A DNA stretch of 64,000 nt from Solwaraspora sp. WMMA2065. GTDB lineage: Bacteria > Actinomycetota > Actinomycetes > Mycobacteriales > Micromonosporaceae. The first letter of the stretch is position 1. Each line of letters begins with the position of its first letter. This document shows, one piece after another, positions 8,333-18,159 of the stretch. The DNA lies in NCBI RefSeq assembly GCF_030345075.1, contig NZ_CP128361.1, positions 1,798,001 to 1,862,000 on the forward strand, written 5' to 3'. The notes beneath the pieces were generated by a model. The model was not told the origin of the DNA and did no database searches. It saw only the letters and a program-made list of their open reading frames with translations. Position numbers and translations under genes: made by a program.

Positions 8333-10580
8333 CGGGCTCGCCACCGGGGACGGGCACCTCCTCCGGCCGCGTCGGTCGTCCACCGTCCACGCAGGTCCTC
8401 GTCAACGTCTCGGCGTCGTGGGTGAAGAAGGCACCCGGATAGGTTCCGTCAGGGTTGGCCCGGACCGTGGGGTCGAGCGGGCCGTCAACGACGAACGTGA
8501 GCGTCCTGCGGTCCACCGCCTCATGACCTTCGGGCAGGTCGGCCGCCCATTCCAGGGTCAGGCAGTACTTCCCCGGTCGGCTGAAGGACCACCGGACGGC
8601 GCTGATCGTGTCGCCACCGCCCGCACCCGTCCACAGCCGGTGGGGCTCGGTCGGGCCGATCGCGGTGTTGAACACGAACGGCCCGCTCTGGGTAAGGCAA
8701 TAGAACAACGCCACGTCACCCGGTCCGGCCACCGAGTGCAGCGACCATCGCAGGTCGCCGTGGAGTTGCTCGGGCCGGATCCCGGTGGCGTCCCAGTGGA
8801 TCACCTGCATGGAGTTGCCGTACACGCCGGTGTCGAAGCCGGGCACGTTGCCGGTGCCGGCCCGGAACAACGCCGCCAGGCGGTGGAAGATCACGCTTTC
8901 CGGGTCGTGGGGTGCGCCAGGCGCGGCCAGCGTCGGGTCGAGGACCGAGAGCTGGGTATCCAGATCTCCGTCGGAGATCGTGCTCACCAGGGAGGACGCG
9001 GCCGCGCCGAGCACGAACGGCGCCGACACCGGGTCCGGTGCTGGTGCAGCGGCGGCGCGCTCGGGGTAGTCCTGTGTCCGTCCGCACGGTGTGACAGTGG
9101 ACGCGTCGGTGCCGTCCCCGACCGCGAGGGTGAGCTGCTCCGCGTCGGAGACGCGCCGCCCGTCCCCGGTTTGCGCTTCGATGGTCATCGCGACGCAGTA
9201 GACGCCGGGCCGGGTGATCGACCAGTTGAAGTGGGCGTGGGTGTGCAGCGGGACCCACCGCGCCGCTGGTAGGCCGAGTTTCGTGCTGAACATCGGCAGA
9301 TCGATGCGTTCCATACCGAAACCGCCCCGCTGGGGGTACCCCTCCCATAGAACGACGTCGCCGGGGGCGGGCTGGTCGCCCGGCCCGGTGACGGCGTCGA
9401 CCCGCCACAACACCCTGTCCTGTCCCAACCCGGCCAGCGTCGGTGACTCGGTACTCAGTCCGGCCCACGGCGCCCCGGCCAACCGGCCCAGCGGCAGGTT
9501 CCAGTACGACGTGGCAGGCGGGACGATGAAGGACCAGTCGTCACCGGCTGCGTACCCCATGGGGGTTATCAGTTTGACGGAATTCGGCACGGCGATGACC
9601 AGATCGTCGTACTCGATCCACTCGGTCCGGGATTCACCGGGCACGTCGTACCTGGCCCGCAATGACAGCGCGTCCACTCCGTCGACCGAGTCGATCCGCG
9701 CCGCGACCGCGTCGATGTGACCGCCCGGACGAGCCAGTCGGCGACTGACGGGTCTCCCGGGTCCGTCGGGTCCGTCGGATCGGTCGGATCGGTCGGGTCA
9801 CCGGGGTCGGTGTGGCCGGGGGTGTCACCGCAGTGGGCATCGGACGCGATGTCGTCGCCGACCGCCACCCGCAGCCGCACCGAGGCGTTCGCGGTCGCGC
9901 CATCCGACAGTGGTGCGCTCGTCGTCACCGTCAGGCAGTACATCCCGACCGCTGAGAAGCGGAAGCGGTCGTTGATCGTCGTACGGGGTGCCAGCTCGAT
10001 TGGGGTCGACCCCTGCGGCGTGCCGTCGCGCTGGACCCCGGTGCCGAATCGGACGCCGGCCGGCGCGTTCGGTTCCGGGGACAGGAACGGTAGATCGGGA
10101 AGCTGATAGAAGGCGACGTCGCCCGGCCCGCTCACCTGCGAAAAGGCAAAGGAGATACGACCGCCGTCGGCGAGTAGATCGTCGTGATAGTCGTAGCCCG
10201 CGACTCCCCGGGTGGACAGTGACAGCTTGACCGCCGACGACCCGGTCAGCCAGCCCTCGGTCGCGTAGCCCGGCGATCCCGCCGCGCCCAGCCAGGCGTA
10301 CGCCTCGGCGTCGGGCACCGGGTAGGCCGCGTGCGCCGGCAGCCGGAACCCAAGTACCACCCGTGACCTCGGTGATCTCGCCATGGTCAACGAGACCGAT
10401 GACCATCCCACCGCCCTCGACCGGATACGAGGTGAACTCGTACTCGCCTGAGGAACTCTCTTCCGGCACCGTCGCGGCGGCCGACGCCGGAGTGGACAAC
10501 AGTGTGGTTATGACAGCGACCACCGTCATGACCACGTACGTCGGCCTCGGCTTGCGCCGATACCGTTCAGCAGGCTTCAC
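6963..10580 (-). pseudogene. Large secreted protein with five choice-of-anchor M repeats, two frameshifts
   Basis: About 1200 residues if the frames are joined. The GTG at 10580 follows AAGGGA and opens a signal peptide (TYVVMTVVAVITTLLSTPASA). The frame then shifts near 10360 (from HGEITEVTGG to LGFRLPAHAAYPVPD) and again near 9720 (from VADWLVRA to HIDAVAARIDSVDG); the last frame is open to 6963. Five copies of the surface-anchored repeat are visible by their signatures, for example HTHAHFNWSITRPGVYC, VRWSFSRPGKYCLTL and HVHANWTFTAPGSYCLAF. A DPTDPTDPTDP linker sits near 9760. There is no LPXTG or C-terminal membrane helix. Same family as the proteins at 2804 and 10661. Whether the breaks are real decay or assembly errors is open. 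Confidence 0.65.
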
Positions 10581-10620
10581 GGGTTTCCCTTCGAGGCAGG
10601 CGATCCTGTTCCACTCAGGG

Positions 10621-10653
10621 GGCCGGGGCGGCCGCGTCACGGCCGCCCCGGCC
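10621..10653. terminator. Rho-independent-type hairpin
   Basis: GGCCGGGGCGGCCG and its exact complement flank a five-base loop (CGTCA). It lies 8 bp after the stop of the small anchor-M gene (10661, minus) and before the GTG at 10580, so it probably ends the upstream transcript. Confidence 0.7.
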
Positions 10654-10660
10654 AGGATGA

Positions 10661-11340
10661 TCAGGGAACGATCACGAACTTCGCAGCCAGCCAGTTCTGG
10701 GTGGACAGCGGTGCCGAGGCGGAGAATCCGAAGTACAGGTTGTAGGTCTGCGGCGTGGTCGCCTTCGACGGCGCGTAGAAACGCCACTCGAAGTGGGCGT
10801 GCGTCCCCGAGGCGAGGGGGTACGTCCCCGACCCGGTGCCCAGCACCTGCGAACCCGTCGAGTTGAACAGACGGACGTCACCCGGGTTCGCGCCAGCGGC
10901 ACTCATCCACGCCGCGCCACTTCCAGGGCAGGAGCCTTCGAAGTTGAACCCGACCCAGGGGGCTGACGACTGTGTGGCCGAGCCGATGTCGACCGTCCAG
11001 CAGCCGGCGGTCCCGGTCGTCGGCACCCAGGTCACGGCGGTGCTCACGTCGTCATAGACGAACGCGTAGTTGTGCATGTCCACCGGGTTGATCGGCGTAC
11101 CCGAACCGATCTTCGTCGTCAGGGCGAGTGTCGGGCTGGATGGGCACTCGATGTTGACGATGTCGATGTGGCCGGCGGCGACGTCGTTCGTCGCGTAGAC
11201 ACCCGCGTACGCGGGCGAACCACCGACCAGGGCCAGCAGGAATCCGCAGACGCTGGTAGCGATGGCGGCGATGGGTGTCGCCTCGTACCGCGCTGGACGC
11301 CTGCCCTTCTTGTTGTCCGGACAGCAGTCACGTCAGTCAC
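10661..11340 (-). pseudogene. Small secreted anchor-M-like protein with N-terminal frameshift
   Basis: The mature part is intact: a signal peptide (IAAIATSVCGFLLALVG, then SPAYA), then VAAGHIDIVNIECPS and the anchor-M signature GTHAHFEWRFYAPS, ending FVIVP at 10661. It is a single-domain version of about 200 residues. No ATG, GTG or TTG exists in this frame between the upstream stop and the signal peptide. The best ribosome site (GAAGGG) precedes a GTG at 11340 in a different frame, which reads VTDVTAVRTTRRAG. A one-base shift near 11300 would join them. If the sequence is right, export of this protein is lost. Confidence 0.6.
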
Positions 11341-11468
11341 GTCTCAGTCGCCCTTCACTCGCTCGGCTGGAGATCCCCGCTCGGCCCACGGTGGGCACCG
11401 GAATCCCCGCCAGGTGGATTCATGAGACTGACTCCCATCTTCACCTAACCCATCGACTACCGGCCTGT

Positions 11469-11481
11469 CTAGACGATCTAG
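11469..11481. promoter_or_regulatory. Short palindrome CTAGA-CGA-TCTAG, possible operator
   Basis: A perfect 5-3-5 inverted repeat in the space between the divergent small anchor-M gene and the TetR regulator. It could be an autoregulatory site, but short palindromes arise by chance. The rest of 11341-11639 shows no gene. Confidence 0.3.
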
Positions 11482-11639
11482 TCAGAACCCGAAGCGGGAC
11501 CAGCGTCCCACCGCAACGCTGCCCGGACGGCCACCACGACCCCTCGCAGCCCAGATGGCCGTCCGGCCCGGTGCACATGGAACGCAGGCTCAGGCGGAAC
11601 CAGCGATGCGGATCCTCGCGGCGGCGCACGGGTCAGGGC

Positions 11640-12290
11640 ATGGCATCGTCGGCGGCTATGGGCGACAGGGAACTGAATCGGTCGACAATCGTCGGCGCAG
11701 GAAGACGGCTCGCGCAGAGCGAGGGCGTCGGTGCGGTGTCGATGCGCAGAGTGGCGGCAGAACTGGGGTGCTCGGCGATGGCGTTGTACCGGCACGTGTC
11801 GGACAAGCGCGAGCTGTTGATCCTGGTTCTCGACGATGTGGCGTCCGGATTGCCGCTGCCGGTCGTCGACGGCCCGCCAGGCCGGCGGTTGTTCACGTTG
11901 TTCGACTCCTTGCACGGGTATCTCGGTGGGTTCCCATGGGTGGTCGATGTGCTCCGGGAGGGTGAACTCTTCGCGCCGCAGGCGTTGCGATTCACCGAGG
12001 CGGTACTGGAGGCTCTGGTCGCTGCGGGGATTCATGGCCGTGACGCATTAGCTGTGTACGCGGCGTTGTGGCAGTACACGCTGGGGCATCTGGCGTCGGC
12101 CCATCCGCCGAAGGACCCGGCCACCCGGGCCCGCCGGGACGAGTTGGTCCGCCGGGCGCCACTGGACGAGCTTCCACGGATGCGGTCGATCATGCCGCTG
12201 CTCGTCGAGTTCGACGCGGAAGCGGCCTACGCGGCGGGCCTCACCGCGCTGATCCGGGGCGCACTGCCCGCTGGCCATCCGAACGGATGA
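11640..12290 (+). CDS. TetR/AcrR family transcriptional regulator
   Basis: 216 residues. The N-terminal helix-turn-helix is clear: RSTIVGAGRRLAQSEGVGAV, then MRRVAAELGCSAMALYRHVS and DKRELLILVLDDV. The remainder is a ligand/dimer domain resembling the TetR C-terminal type seen in tetracycline-repressor-like proteins (YLGGFPWVVDVLREGELF). The start is uncertain: ATG 11640 has only a weak ribosome site and ATG 11658 none. Codon 137 is TTA. It stands about 195 bp before the ABC transporter genes on the same strand, so it may control them together with the iron box between them. No ligand can be named. Confidence 0.85.
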   Translation: MASSAAMGDRELNRSTIVGAGRRLAQSEGVGAVSMRRVAAELGCSAMALYRHVSDKRELLILVLDDVASGLPLPVVDGPPGRRLFTLFDSLHGYLGGFPWVVDVLREGELFAPQALRFTEAVLEALVAAGIHGRDALAVYAALWQYTLGHLASAHPPKDPATRARRDELVRRAPLDELPRMRSIMPLLVEFDAEAAYAAGLTALIRGALPAGHPNG

Positions 12291-12356
12291 CCGACCGGTC
12301 GGTCGTCCGGTCACTGTTGGGTCAGACATGGGCGCGACCTTGACGTCGGCAGTTCT

Positions 12357-12375
12357 TTAGGTAAGCCTATCCTCT
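12357..12375. promoter_or_regulatory. IdeR/DmdR-like iron box
   Basis: TTAGGTAAGCCTATCCTCT matches most positions of the actinobacterial iron box TTAGGTTAGGCTAACCTAA, including AGG-TAAGCCTA-CCT. A possible -35 element TTGACG (12340-12345) lies just upstream. The first ABC gene starts at 12485. This points to iron repression of the transporter operon. Confidence 0.6.
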
Positions 12376-12484
12376 GTTTACACCGTACGCAGCACGTGGT
12401 GATCCGGAGTGAGACCATGGCCTTTCCGAGCTTTCCCACCGACCCGTTTCCGACGCGGGGCGTCGGCATGCCCGAGATGTCGGC

Positions 12485-14296
12485 ATGAGCACGAACGACA
12501 CGGACACCGCCGAACGGGCAAGGACGTCCGATCCGAAGGCACTCGCGGCGCTGCTGGCCCCGATCCGGGTCCAACTGGTCCTCGCGGTGCTGCTACAGGT
12601 CGTCTCGGCGGTGGCGTCGCTGGTGCCGTTCATCGCGGTCGCCGAGATCGGCCGCACTCTGCTGGCGGCCGGGCCCATCGACGAGGGTCGGGTGTGGGCG
12701 GTCGTGGTCTGGGCGGCCGGTGGGCTGATGGTGCGGTTCGTGACGCTCACCGCCGCAGGTGGGATCACCCATTTCGCCGATGTGCAGTTGCAGTTGCAGA
12801 TACGCCGGCGGATGGCCGCCCACCTCGCGACCGTGCCGCTGGGCTGGTTCACCGACCGGTCGGCCGGGCAGGTGAAGAAGGCAGTGCAGGACGACGTGGG
12901 CGCGATGCACCACCTGGTCGGGCACGCACTGACGGATCTGGCCGCGGCGGTGGTGACCCCACTGGTGGCCCTCGGCTACCTGCTGTGGGTCGACTGGCGG
13001 CTGGCGTTGCTGACACTGGTCACGGTGCCGCTGTTCGTGGCGGTGTACGCGGTGATGATGCGCGGCTATCCGGAGAAGATGGCCCAGTACACCGCCGCGC
13101 TGGCCCGGATCAACACAGCGGTGGTGGAGTTCGTACAGGGCATCGCGGTGATCAAGACGTTCGGGCAGGCCCGCCGGGCACACCGCAGGTTCCGGCAGGC
13201 CACCGACGACTTCGCGGACTTCTTCGGCGCCTGGGCCACCGGGATGGTCCGGGCGGAGGCGGTCGCCAGCGCGTTGGTCGCACCGCCGGTGATGCTGCTG
13301 GTGGTGCTCGGCTGGGGCACCTGGTTCACCGCGAACGGCTGGGTGCGGCCCGCCGAGGTGCTGCCGTTCGTACTGCTCGGTCTCGGCCTGACCGCGCCCG
13401 TGCTGACCCTGGGTTACGGTGCGAACGAGTTGCGACTGGCCCGGCAGGCCGCCGGCCGGGTGATCGCGCTGCTCGACACGCCGTCTATACCGGAGCCGAC
13501 GGCGACCCGATCGCCCGATGGCAACCGGGTCGTCTTCGACCGGGTCGTCTTCAGTTACGACGGTCGCACCGAGGTACTCGCCGATGTCGATCTGGTGCTG
13601 GAGCCCGGTACCGTGACCGCGCTGGTCGGATCCTCCGGCTCGGGCAAGTCGACGCTGGCGTCGCTGCTGCCGCGGTTCCATGATGTCGACTCCGGGGTGA
13701 TCACGCTCGGCGGCGTCGACCTGCGGCAGATCGCTGGCGCTGAGCTGTACCGGCGGGTCGGGTTCGTCTTCCAGCAGGTCCAGCTCGTCCGCGCAAGCGT
13801 GCGGGACAACATCGCGCTGGCCCGGCCGGACGCCACCGACGAGCAGATTCACGCCGCCGCGCGGGCCGCGCAGATCCACGACCGGATCCTCGCCCTGCCG
13901 GCCGGATACGACACGGTCCTCGGCGCCGACGGGCACCTCTCCGGTGGCGAGGCACAGCGCGTGTCGATCGCCCGGGCGCTCCTGGCCGACGCGCCGATCC
14001 TGGTGCTCGACGAGGCCACCGCGTTCGCCGACCCGGAATCCGAGGCCGCGATCCAGGACGCGCTGTCCACGCTGATCGCCGGGCGGACGCTGCTGGTCAT
14101 CGCGCACCGGCTGTCCACTGTCGTCGACGCCGACCAGATCGTCGTGCTCGACACCGGCCGCGTCGTCGAACGCGGCCGGCACGCCGACCTGGTGGCCATC
14201 GGCGGCCGGTACAGCCAGCTGTGGCAGGCCCACGAACGCACCGGCCGGTGGGCACCGCACACCGCCACCGTCGAATCGCTGGAGGTCACGCGATGA
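12485..14296 (+). CDS. ABC transporter, fused permease/ATPase (heterodimer subunit 1), probable siderophore transport
   Basis: 603 residues: six-helix transmembrane domain (about 20-320) followed by a nucleotide-binding domain (about 340-580). Walker A is GSSGSGKST, the signature is LSGGEAQRV and Walker B ILVLDEATAF. The layout and the tandem pair match the IrtA/IrtB-YbtP/YbtQ group of exporter-fold transporters that import ferric siderophores, although drug exporters share it. The ATG at 12485 has no strong ribosome site. It overlaps the next gene by ATGA, so the two proteins are made in step and should form a heterodimer. The upstream iron box supports an iron role; the direction of transport is inferred. 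Confidence 0.85.
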   Translation: MSTNDTDTAERARTSDPKALAALLAPIRVQLVLAVLLQVVSAVASLVPFIAVAEIGRTLLAAGPIDEGRVWAVVVWAAGGLMVRFVTLTAAGGITHFADVQLQLQIRRRMAAHLATVPLGWFTDRSAGQVKKAVQDDVGAMHHLVGHALTDLAAAVVTPLVALGYLLWVDWRLALLTLVTVPLFVAVYAVMMRGYPEKMAQYTAALARINTAVVEFVQGIAVIKTFGQARRAHRRFRQATDDFADFFGAWATGMVRAEAVASALVAPPVMLLVVLGWGTWFTANGWVRPAEVLPFVLLGLGLTAPVLTLGYGANELRLARQAAGRVIALLDTPSIPEPTATRSPDGNRVVFDRVVFSYDGRTEVLADVDLVLEPGTVTALVGSSGSGKSTLASLLPRFHDVDSGVITLGGVDLRQIAGAELYRRVGFVFQQVQLVRASVRDNIALARPDATDEQIHAAARAAQIHDRILALPAGYDTVLGADGHLSGGEAQRVSIARALLADAPILVLDEATAFADPESEAAIQDALSTLIAGRTLLVIAHRLSTVVDADQIVVLDTGRVVERGRHADLVAIGGRYSQLWQAHERTGRWAPHTATVESLEVTR

Positions 14297-16035
14297 TCGG
14301 CCTGCTCAGCCGGGTCCTCGGCCCCGACTATGCCCGTCCACTCCGCCGACACCTGGCCGCGATGATCGTCTACAGCCTGCTGCAGGCAGTGGTGTTCACG
14401 CTGCTCGTTCCGGTACTGCGGGCCCTGCTGTCCGGTGACACCACGGCTGCCTGGCGGTGGCTCGGTGTCCTGGCGGTGACGGTGGCCGCCACCGCGGCCG
14501 CCTACTACGTGCAGGCGCAACTCGGCTACCGCGTCGGCATGGCGTTGTCCCGGGCCGTGCACCACCGCACCGGCGACCACCTCGCCGCGCTGCCGCTGGG
14601 TTGGTTCACCGGGGAGAAGGTGGGCCGGGTCGCCCGGCTGGCCAGCCAGGGCGTCGTCGACATCATGGGGGTTCCGGCGCACCTGCTGCAGCCGGTCGTC
14701 TCCGCCGTGGTCACCCCGGCCGCCGTGGTCGCCGTACTCGCCGTGTTCGACTGGCGGTTGGCGGCAGCCACCCTGCTCACCGTCCCCGTTCTGGTTCTCG
14801 TCTACCGGTGGACCGGCAACCTGGTCGCCGCCAGCGACCATGCCGTCGACGCGGCCGGGGCAGAGGCCGCCGCCCGGGTCGTCGAGTACGCCCAGACCCA
14901 GGCGGTGCTGCGGGCCCACGGCCGCGCCCGCGACGGCTTCGCCCAACTCGACGCGTCCCTGGCGGAACAGGCGCGCGCTGGACGGGCGCAACTCGTCCGT
15001 GCCGTTCCGGGGCTGGCGGCGTTCGTACTCACCGTGCAGGTCGCGGTCACCGCCGTCCTCGTCGTCGGTGCCGCGCTCGCCGTCGGCGGTGATGTCGACG
15101 CGGCCGAACTGATCGCACTGCTCGTCCTGGTGATCCGGTTCGCTGAGCCACTGGTGACGGCAGCCGACCTGGGCGGAGCGTTGCGGATCGCCCGGAACTC
15201 CCTCACCCGCGTCGACGAACTGCTCCGTACCGCGACCCTGCCGGAACCGGCCGGCCCCGCCGCCGGTCATCCTGACGACGGCAGCATCGAACTGGCCGGG
15301 GTCAGCTTCGGATACACCGCCGGACGGCAGGTGCTGACGGACGTGAGCCTGCGGGTGCCGCCCCGCAGCATGACCGCGCTGGTCGGTGCGTCCGGCTCCG
15401 GCAAGACCACCATCACCCGGCTCGTCGCCCGGTTCTTCGACGTCGATGCCGGCGTCGTACGGGTCGGCGGGACCGACGTACGCGAGCAGACCACCGAGCA
15501 GCTCATGGCCCAGTTGTCGCTGGTGTTCCAGGACGTCTACCTGTTCGACGCCACGATCGCCGACAACATCCGCACCGGTCGCCCCGACGCCACCGACGAT
15601 GATGTCGAACGCGCCGGGCGGCTGGCCCGTGTCAACGAGATCGTCGAACGGCTGCCCGACGGGTACCGGACCCGGGTAGGTGAGGGCGGGGCCCGGCTGT
15701 CCGGCGGGGAACGTCAGCGCATCGCCATCGCCCGTGCCATCGTCAAGGACGCCCCGATCGTGCTGCTCGACGAGGCGACGGCCGCGCTCGACCCGGCCAA
15801 CGAGGCCGCGGTCCAGGAAGCGCTGACCGCACTGACCGCGAACAAGACGCTCCTGGTCATCGCGCACCGCCTGCAGACGGTCCGCAACGCCGACCAGATC
15901 CTCGTGCTGGACAGCGGCATCGTCGCCGAGCAGGGCAGTCACGACGAACTGCTGGCCGCCGACGGCCGGTATGCCGCGTTCTGGCGCGAGCGCGAACGCG
16001 CCGGTGGCTGGCGGCTCGCCCCCGCCGTCTCCTGA
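14293..16035 (+). CDS. ABC transporter, fused permease/ATPase (heterodimer subunit 2), probable siderophore transport
   Basis: 580 residues with the same architecture as its partner: transmembrane domain, then NBD with Walker A GASGSGKTT, signature LSGGERQRI and Walker B IVLLDEATAAL. The ATG at 14293 overlaps the previous stop (ATGA). Both subunits keep complete ATPase motifs, so no degenerate site is apparent. The next gene starts 15 bp downstream. Confidence 0.88.
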   Translation: MIGLLSRVLGPDYARPLRRHLAAMIVYSLLQAVVFTLLVPVLRALLSGDTTAAWRWLGVLAVTVAATAAAYYVQAQLGYRVGMALSRAVHHRTGDHLAALPLGWFTGEKVGRVARLASQGVVDIMGVPAHLLQPVVSAVVTPAAVVAVLAVFDWRLAAATLLTVPVLVLVYRWTGNLVAASDHAVDAAGAEAAARVVEYAQTQAVLRAHGRARDGFAQLDASLAEQARAGRAQLVRAVPGLAAFVLTVQVAVTAVLVVGAALAVGGDVDAAELIALLVLVIRFAEPLVTAADLGGALRIARNSLTRVDELLRTATLPEPAGPAAGHPDDGSIELAGVSFGYTAGRQVLTDVSLRVPPRSMTALVGASGSGKTTITRLVARFFDVDAGVVRVGGTDVREQTTEQLMAQLSLVFQDVYLFDATIADNIRTGRPDATDDDVERAGRLARVNEIVERLPDGYRTRVGEGGARLSGGERQRIAIARAIVKDAPIVLLDEATAALDPANEAAVQEALTALTANKTLLVIAHRLQTVRNADQILVLDSGIVAEQGSHDELLAADGRYAAFWRERERAGGWRLAPAVS

Positions 16036-16050
16036 GAGGACGCATCCACG

Positions 16051-16386
16051 ATGCCGACCCTGCCCGTCGCGCTCGCGGTGAAAGCCACCCGCTGGTTCGG
16101 CCGTCCAGCGACCGTCACCGCCGTCGACATGCAACCCGACGATCGTGACGCCGTCACACGCCTGGTGCCCGGCCTGGACGTCCTGGACACCGGCGACGGG
16201 GCGGGCACCGCCCTCACCGCCTGGACCGACCGCATCGAGGCGGCCGCCTCCGTACGAGTCCGCGTCCTGCCGGCCGGGCACCCGCAGACCGCCCAGCGGG
16301 CCAGCGCGCTGCTGCGCACCAAGGGCCCGCGCCGCCGTGACGTCCCGGTCGATGCCTACTGGGCCACCGGGAAGATCGGCCTGTGA
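16051..16386 (+). CDS. Small protein of unknown function in the iron-linked operon
   Basis: 111 residues, not clearly recognised. GAGAGGACG precedes the ATG and the gene sits between the ABC pair and the MFS gene with gaps of 15 and 19 bp, so it is co-transcribed. The end (VDAYWATGKIGL) faintly recalls the C-terminus of siderophore-interacting flavoreductases, which in mycobacterial IrtA are fused to the transporter. No FAD- or NAD-binding motif is present, so this would at most be a remnant or a binding fragment. Confidence 0.55.
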   Translation: MPTLPVALAVKATRWFGRPATVTAVDMQPDDRDAVTRLVPGLDVLDTGDGAGTALTAWTDRIEAAASVRVRVLPAGHPQTAQRASALLRTKGPRRRDVPVDAYWATGKIGL

Positions 16387-16405
16387 CCACCGAAGGAGTA
16401 CGGCG

Positions 16406-17635
16406 ATGACGAGTCACACCTCAACCGGCCAGCCGACCGGCACCGGCAAGGCCGGTACCGGGGTGCTGCTGCTGGCCGTCCTGGTCGCGTTCTGTGCCCA
16501 GCAGGTGCTGCTGCCGGCACTGGCACCGTTCGCCCGCGAGACCGGGCTCACCGAGACCCAGCTCGGCCTGACCATCGGCGCCGCCGCCGCGGTGCTGGTG
16601 CTGGCCGCACCCTGGTGGGCACGCCGCTGCAGCACGTTCGGGCCACGTGCCGTCCTGGTGACGGGGTTGACCGTCGCCCTGGCCGGTCTGACCGCCTTCG
16701 GTGCCGTCGCCACCCTGGCCCTGACTGGTGACCTCGACCCGAGCCTCACCTTCATGCTCATGCTGGTGACCCGCGGGCTGCTGTTCGGGGCAGGGCTGGC
16801 CGCGGTGCCGGTCGCCGCGCTCGCCATCGTCGTCGCCGGCTCCACCGCGCAGGAGCGCACCGGCGCGGTCGGCAAGCTGGGTGCCGCCCAGGGGCTGGCG
16901 ATCGTACTCGGGCCGGCGATCGGGGCTGTGGTCGCGTTCGCCGGACTGCTCGGCCCGGTGTGGGCCGCGCCTGCCGCAGTGCTGACCGCCCTGCTGCTCA
17001 TGTTCGTGTTGGTGCCGCCATCAGTCACGACCGGGCCGCCGCCCGCCAGCGGCCCGGCCCGGCTGCGGCCATGGGACCCACGGATACGCTGGGTACTGCT
17101 CGTCGGGTTCCTGCTCTACACCGGACTGGGCCTGGTCCTGCTGACCATCGGCTTCGCCGTGCAGGACCGTGGTGGCCTCGACACCGACGTGGCCGCCCGG
17201 GCAACCGGCGCTGTCATCTTCGCCTGCGGCCTCGTACTCGCCGGCACGCAGGGCGTCCTCGTACCGAGACTCCGGTGGCAGCCGCGCCGGTTGATGCTGG
17301 TCGGCGCCCCGATCGCCGCAGCGGGCCTGCTGGCCATCGCGGTCGTGCCCGGCGTCTGGGGCATCGGTGCCGCCATGCTGGTCGTCGCCGCCGGCATGGG
17401 AATCGCGACGCCGGGCTACACCGCCGCCCCGTCGATGGTGGTCGAGGAACACGAACAGGCACCCGCCGCAGGACTGCTGACCGCAACCAACGGACTCGCC
17501 TTCGTCGCCGGACCGGCACTGGGCGGCGCACTGTACGCGGCCGCGTACCCGCTGCCGTTCGTCACCGCCGCGATCATGGTGCTGTTCGGGCTCGCACTGC
17601 TGCTCGTCGACCAGTCCGGCCTGGCGAGGCGCTGA
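16406..17635 (+). CDS. MFS transporter, last gene of the iron-linked operon
   Basis: 409 residues with twelve predicted membrane helices. The first cytoplasmic loop carries WWARRCSTFGPRAV, a variant of the MFS motif A, and a central loop with charged residues separates the halves. The start ATG follows GAAGGAG. Position directly behind the siderophore-type ABC pair suggests a siderophore exporter, or a carrier like YbtX; the sequence alone cannot decide. Confidence 0.82.
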   Translation: MTSHTSTGQPTGTGKAGTGVLLLAVLVAFCAQQVLLPALAPFARETGLTETQLGLTIGAAAAVLVLAAPWWARRCSTFGPRAVLVTGLTVALAGLTAFGAVATLALTGDLDPSLTFMLMLVTRGLLFGAGLAAVPVAALAIVVAGSTAQERTGAVGKLGAAQGLAIVLGPAIGAVVAFAGLLGPVWAAPAAVLTALLLMFVLVPPSVTTGPPPASGPARLRPWDPRIRWVLLVGFLLYTGLGLVLLTIGFAVQDRGGLDTDVAARATGAVIFACGLVLAGTQGVLVPRLRWQPRRLMLVGAPIAAAGLLAIAVVPGVWGIGAAMLVVAAGMGIATPGYTAAPSMVVEEHEQAPAAGLLTATNGLAFVAGPALGGALYAAAYPLPFVTAAIMVLFGLALLLVDQSGLARR

Positions 17636-17776
17636 CTTCCAGGCTCGGGCAGCGCCCCTCAGACGGCGAAGCCGGACGGTCGGGACCACCCAGCCGAGCA
17701 GATCCACGATCAGCAGTCCCACGCCAACGCGGTCGGGCGACCAGCTGGGAACCGCGCCTGCGGCCAAGGGCTGCGC

Positions 17777-17974
17777 TCAGGCCCGGACCGCGCGTACGAC
17801 GCCGAGTTGGCCGACTTCGGCGGTGAGACCGGCAGCTGACAGTTCGTCGAGCAGCTGGCCCTGCGACATCACGGCCTCGGCCAGGATCCGAACGCCGCGC
17901 CCGATCTCCTTGATCGGAACACCCTCGGCCCGATGCAGCCGACGGATCTCAGCCCAGTCTTCCAATGCGATCAC
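17777..17974 (-). pseudogene. Chimeric remnant: IS21 istA N-terminus fused to a methyltransferase tail
   Basis: A 65-codon open frame starting at a GTG with GGAGGG upstream. Its first ~28 residues (VIALEDWAEIRRLHRAEG) are the start of an IS21-family IstA transposase. From about 17872 to 17777 it reads MSQGQLLDELSAAG and EVGQLGVVRAVRA, which parallels the C-terminal 31 residues of the methyltransferase at 6190 (about two thirds identical by eye). The join keeps the frame open, probably by accident after an insertion and deletion. A product is unlikely to be functional. Confidence 0.65.
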
Positions 17975-18026
17975 CCCTCCAGCCTCGGAGGGGGTCAGCC
18001 CCAGTCCGCCGCTAGAGGGTCAGTCT

Positions 18027-18146
18027 CAGCGCGTCGTCGACACCGCCGCGTTGGTCGACTCCCAGTCGACGCGGGGCGCGGAGACCACCGACCGCGCCAC
18101 CTGCGGTTACGACGACGGCAAGCGGGCCAAGGGTCGGATCCGATAG
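18027..18146 (+). mobile_element. IS5-family transposase fragment
   Basis: Translates as VVDTAALVDSQSTRGAE and CGYDDGKRAKGR, the region around the first catalytic aspartate (DSQS) of IS5/IS112-type DDE transposases. It ends at a TAG just where the normal sequence would continue (GRKRHIV), and both the N- and C-terminal parts are absent. Confidence 0.7.
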
Positions 18147-18159
18147 TCAGACCAAGACA

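Noticed and set aside
9750-9805. Short tandem GGATCGGTC-like repeats, considered as a CRISPR or iteron array
   Set aside because: They are direct coding repeats for an Asp-Pro-Thr linker in the surface protein, too short and without spacers.
12593-16281. Long minus-strand open frames (555 and 810 codons) opposite the ABC transporter genes
   Set aside because: They are low-complexity Gly/Arg/Asp-rich shadows created by GC-rich codon bias; the plus-strand frames have complete ABC motifs.
16051-16386. Calling the small protein a siderophore-interacting protein
   Set aside because: Only a faint C-terminal likeness; no FAD or NAD motif and about half the expected length, so it is left as unknown.
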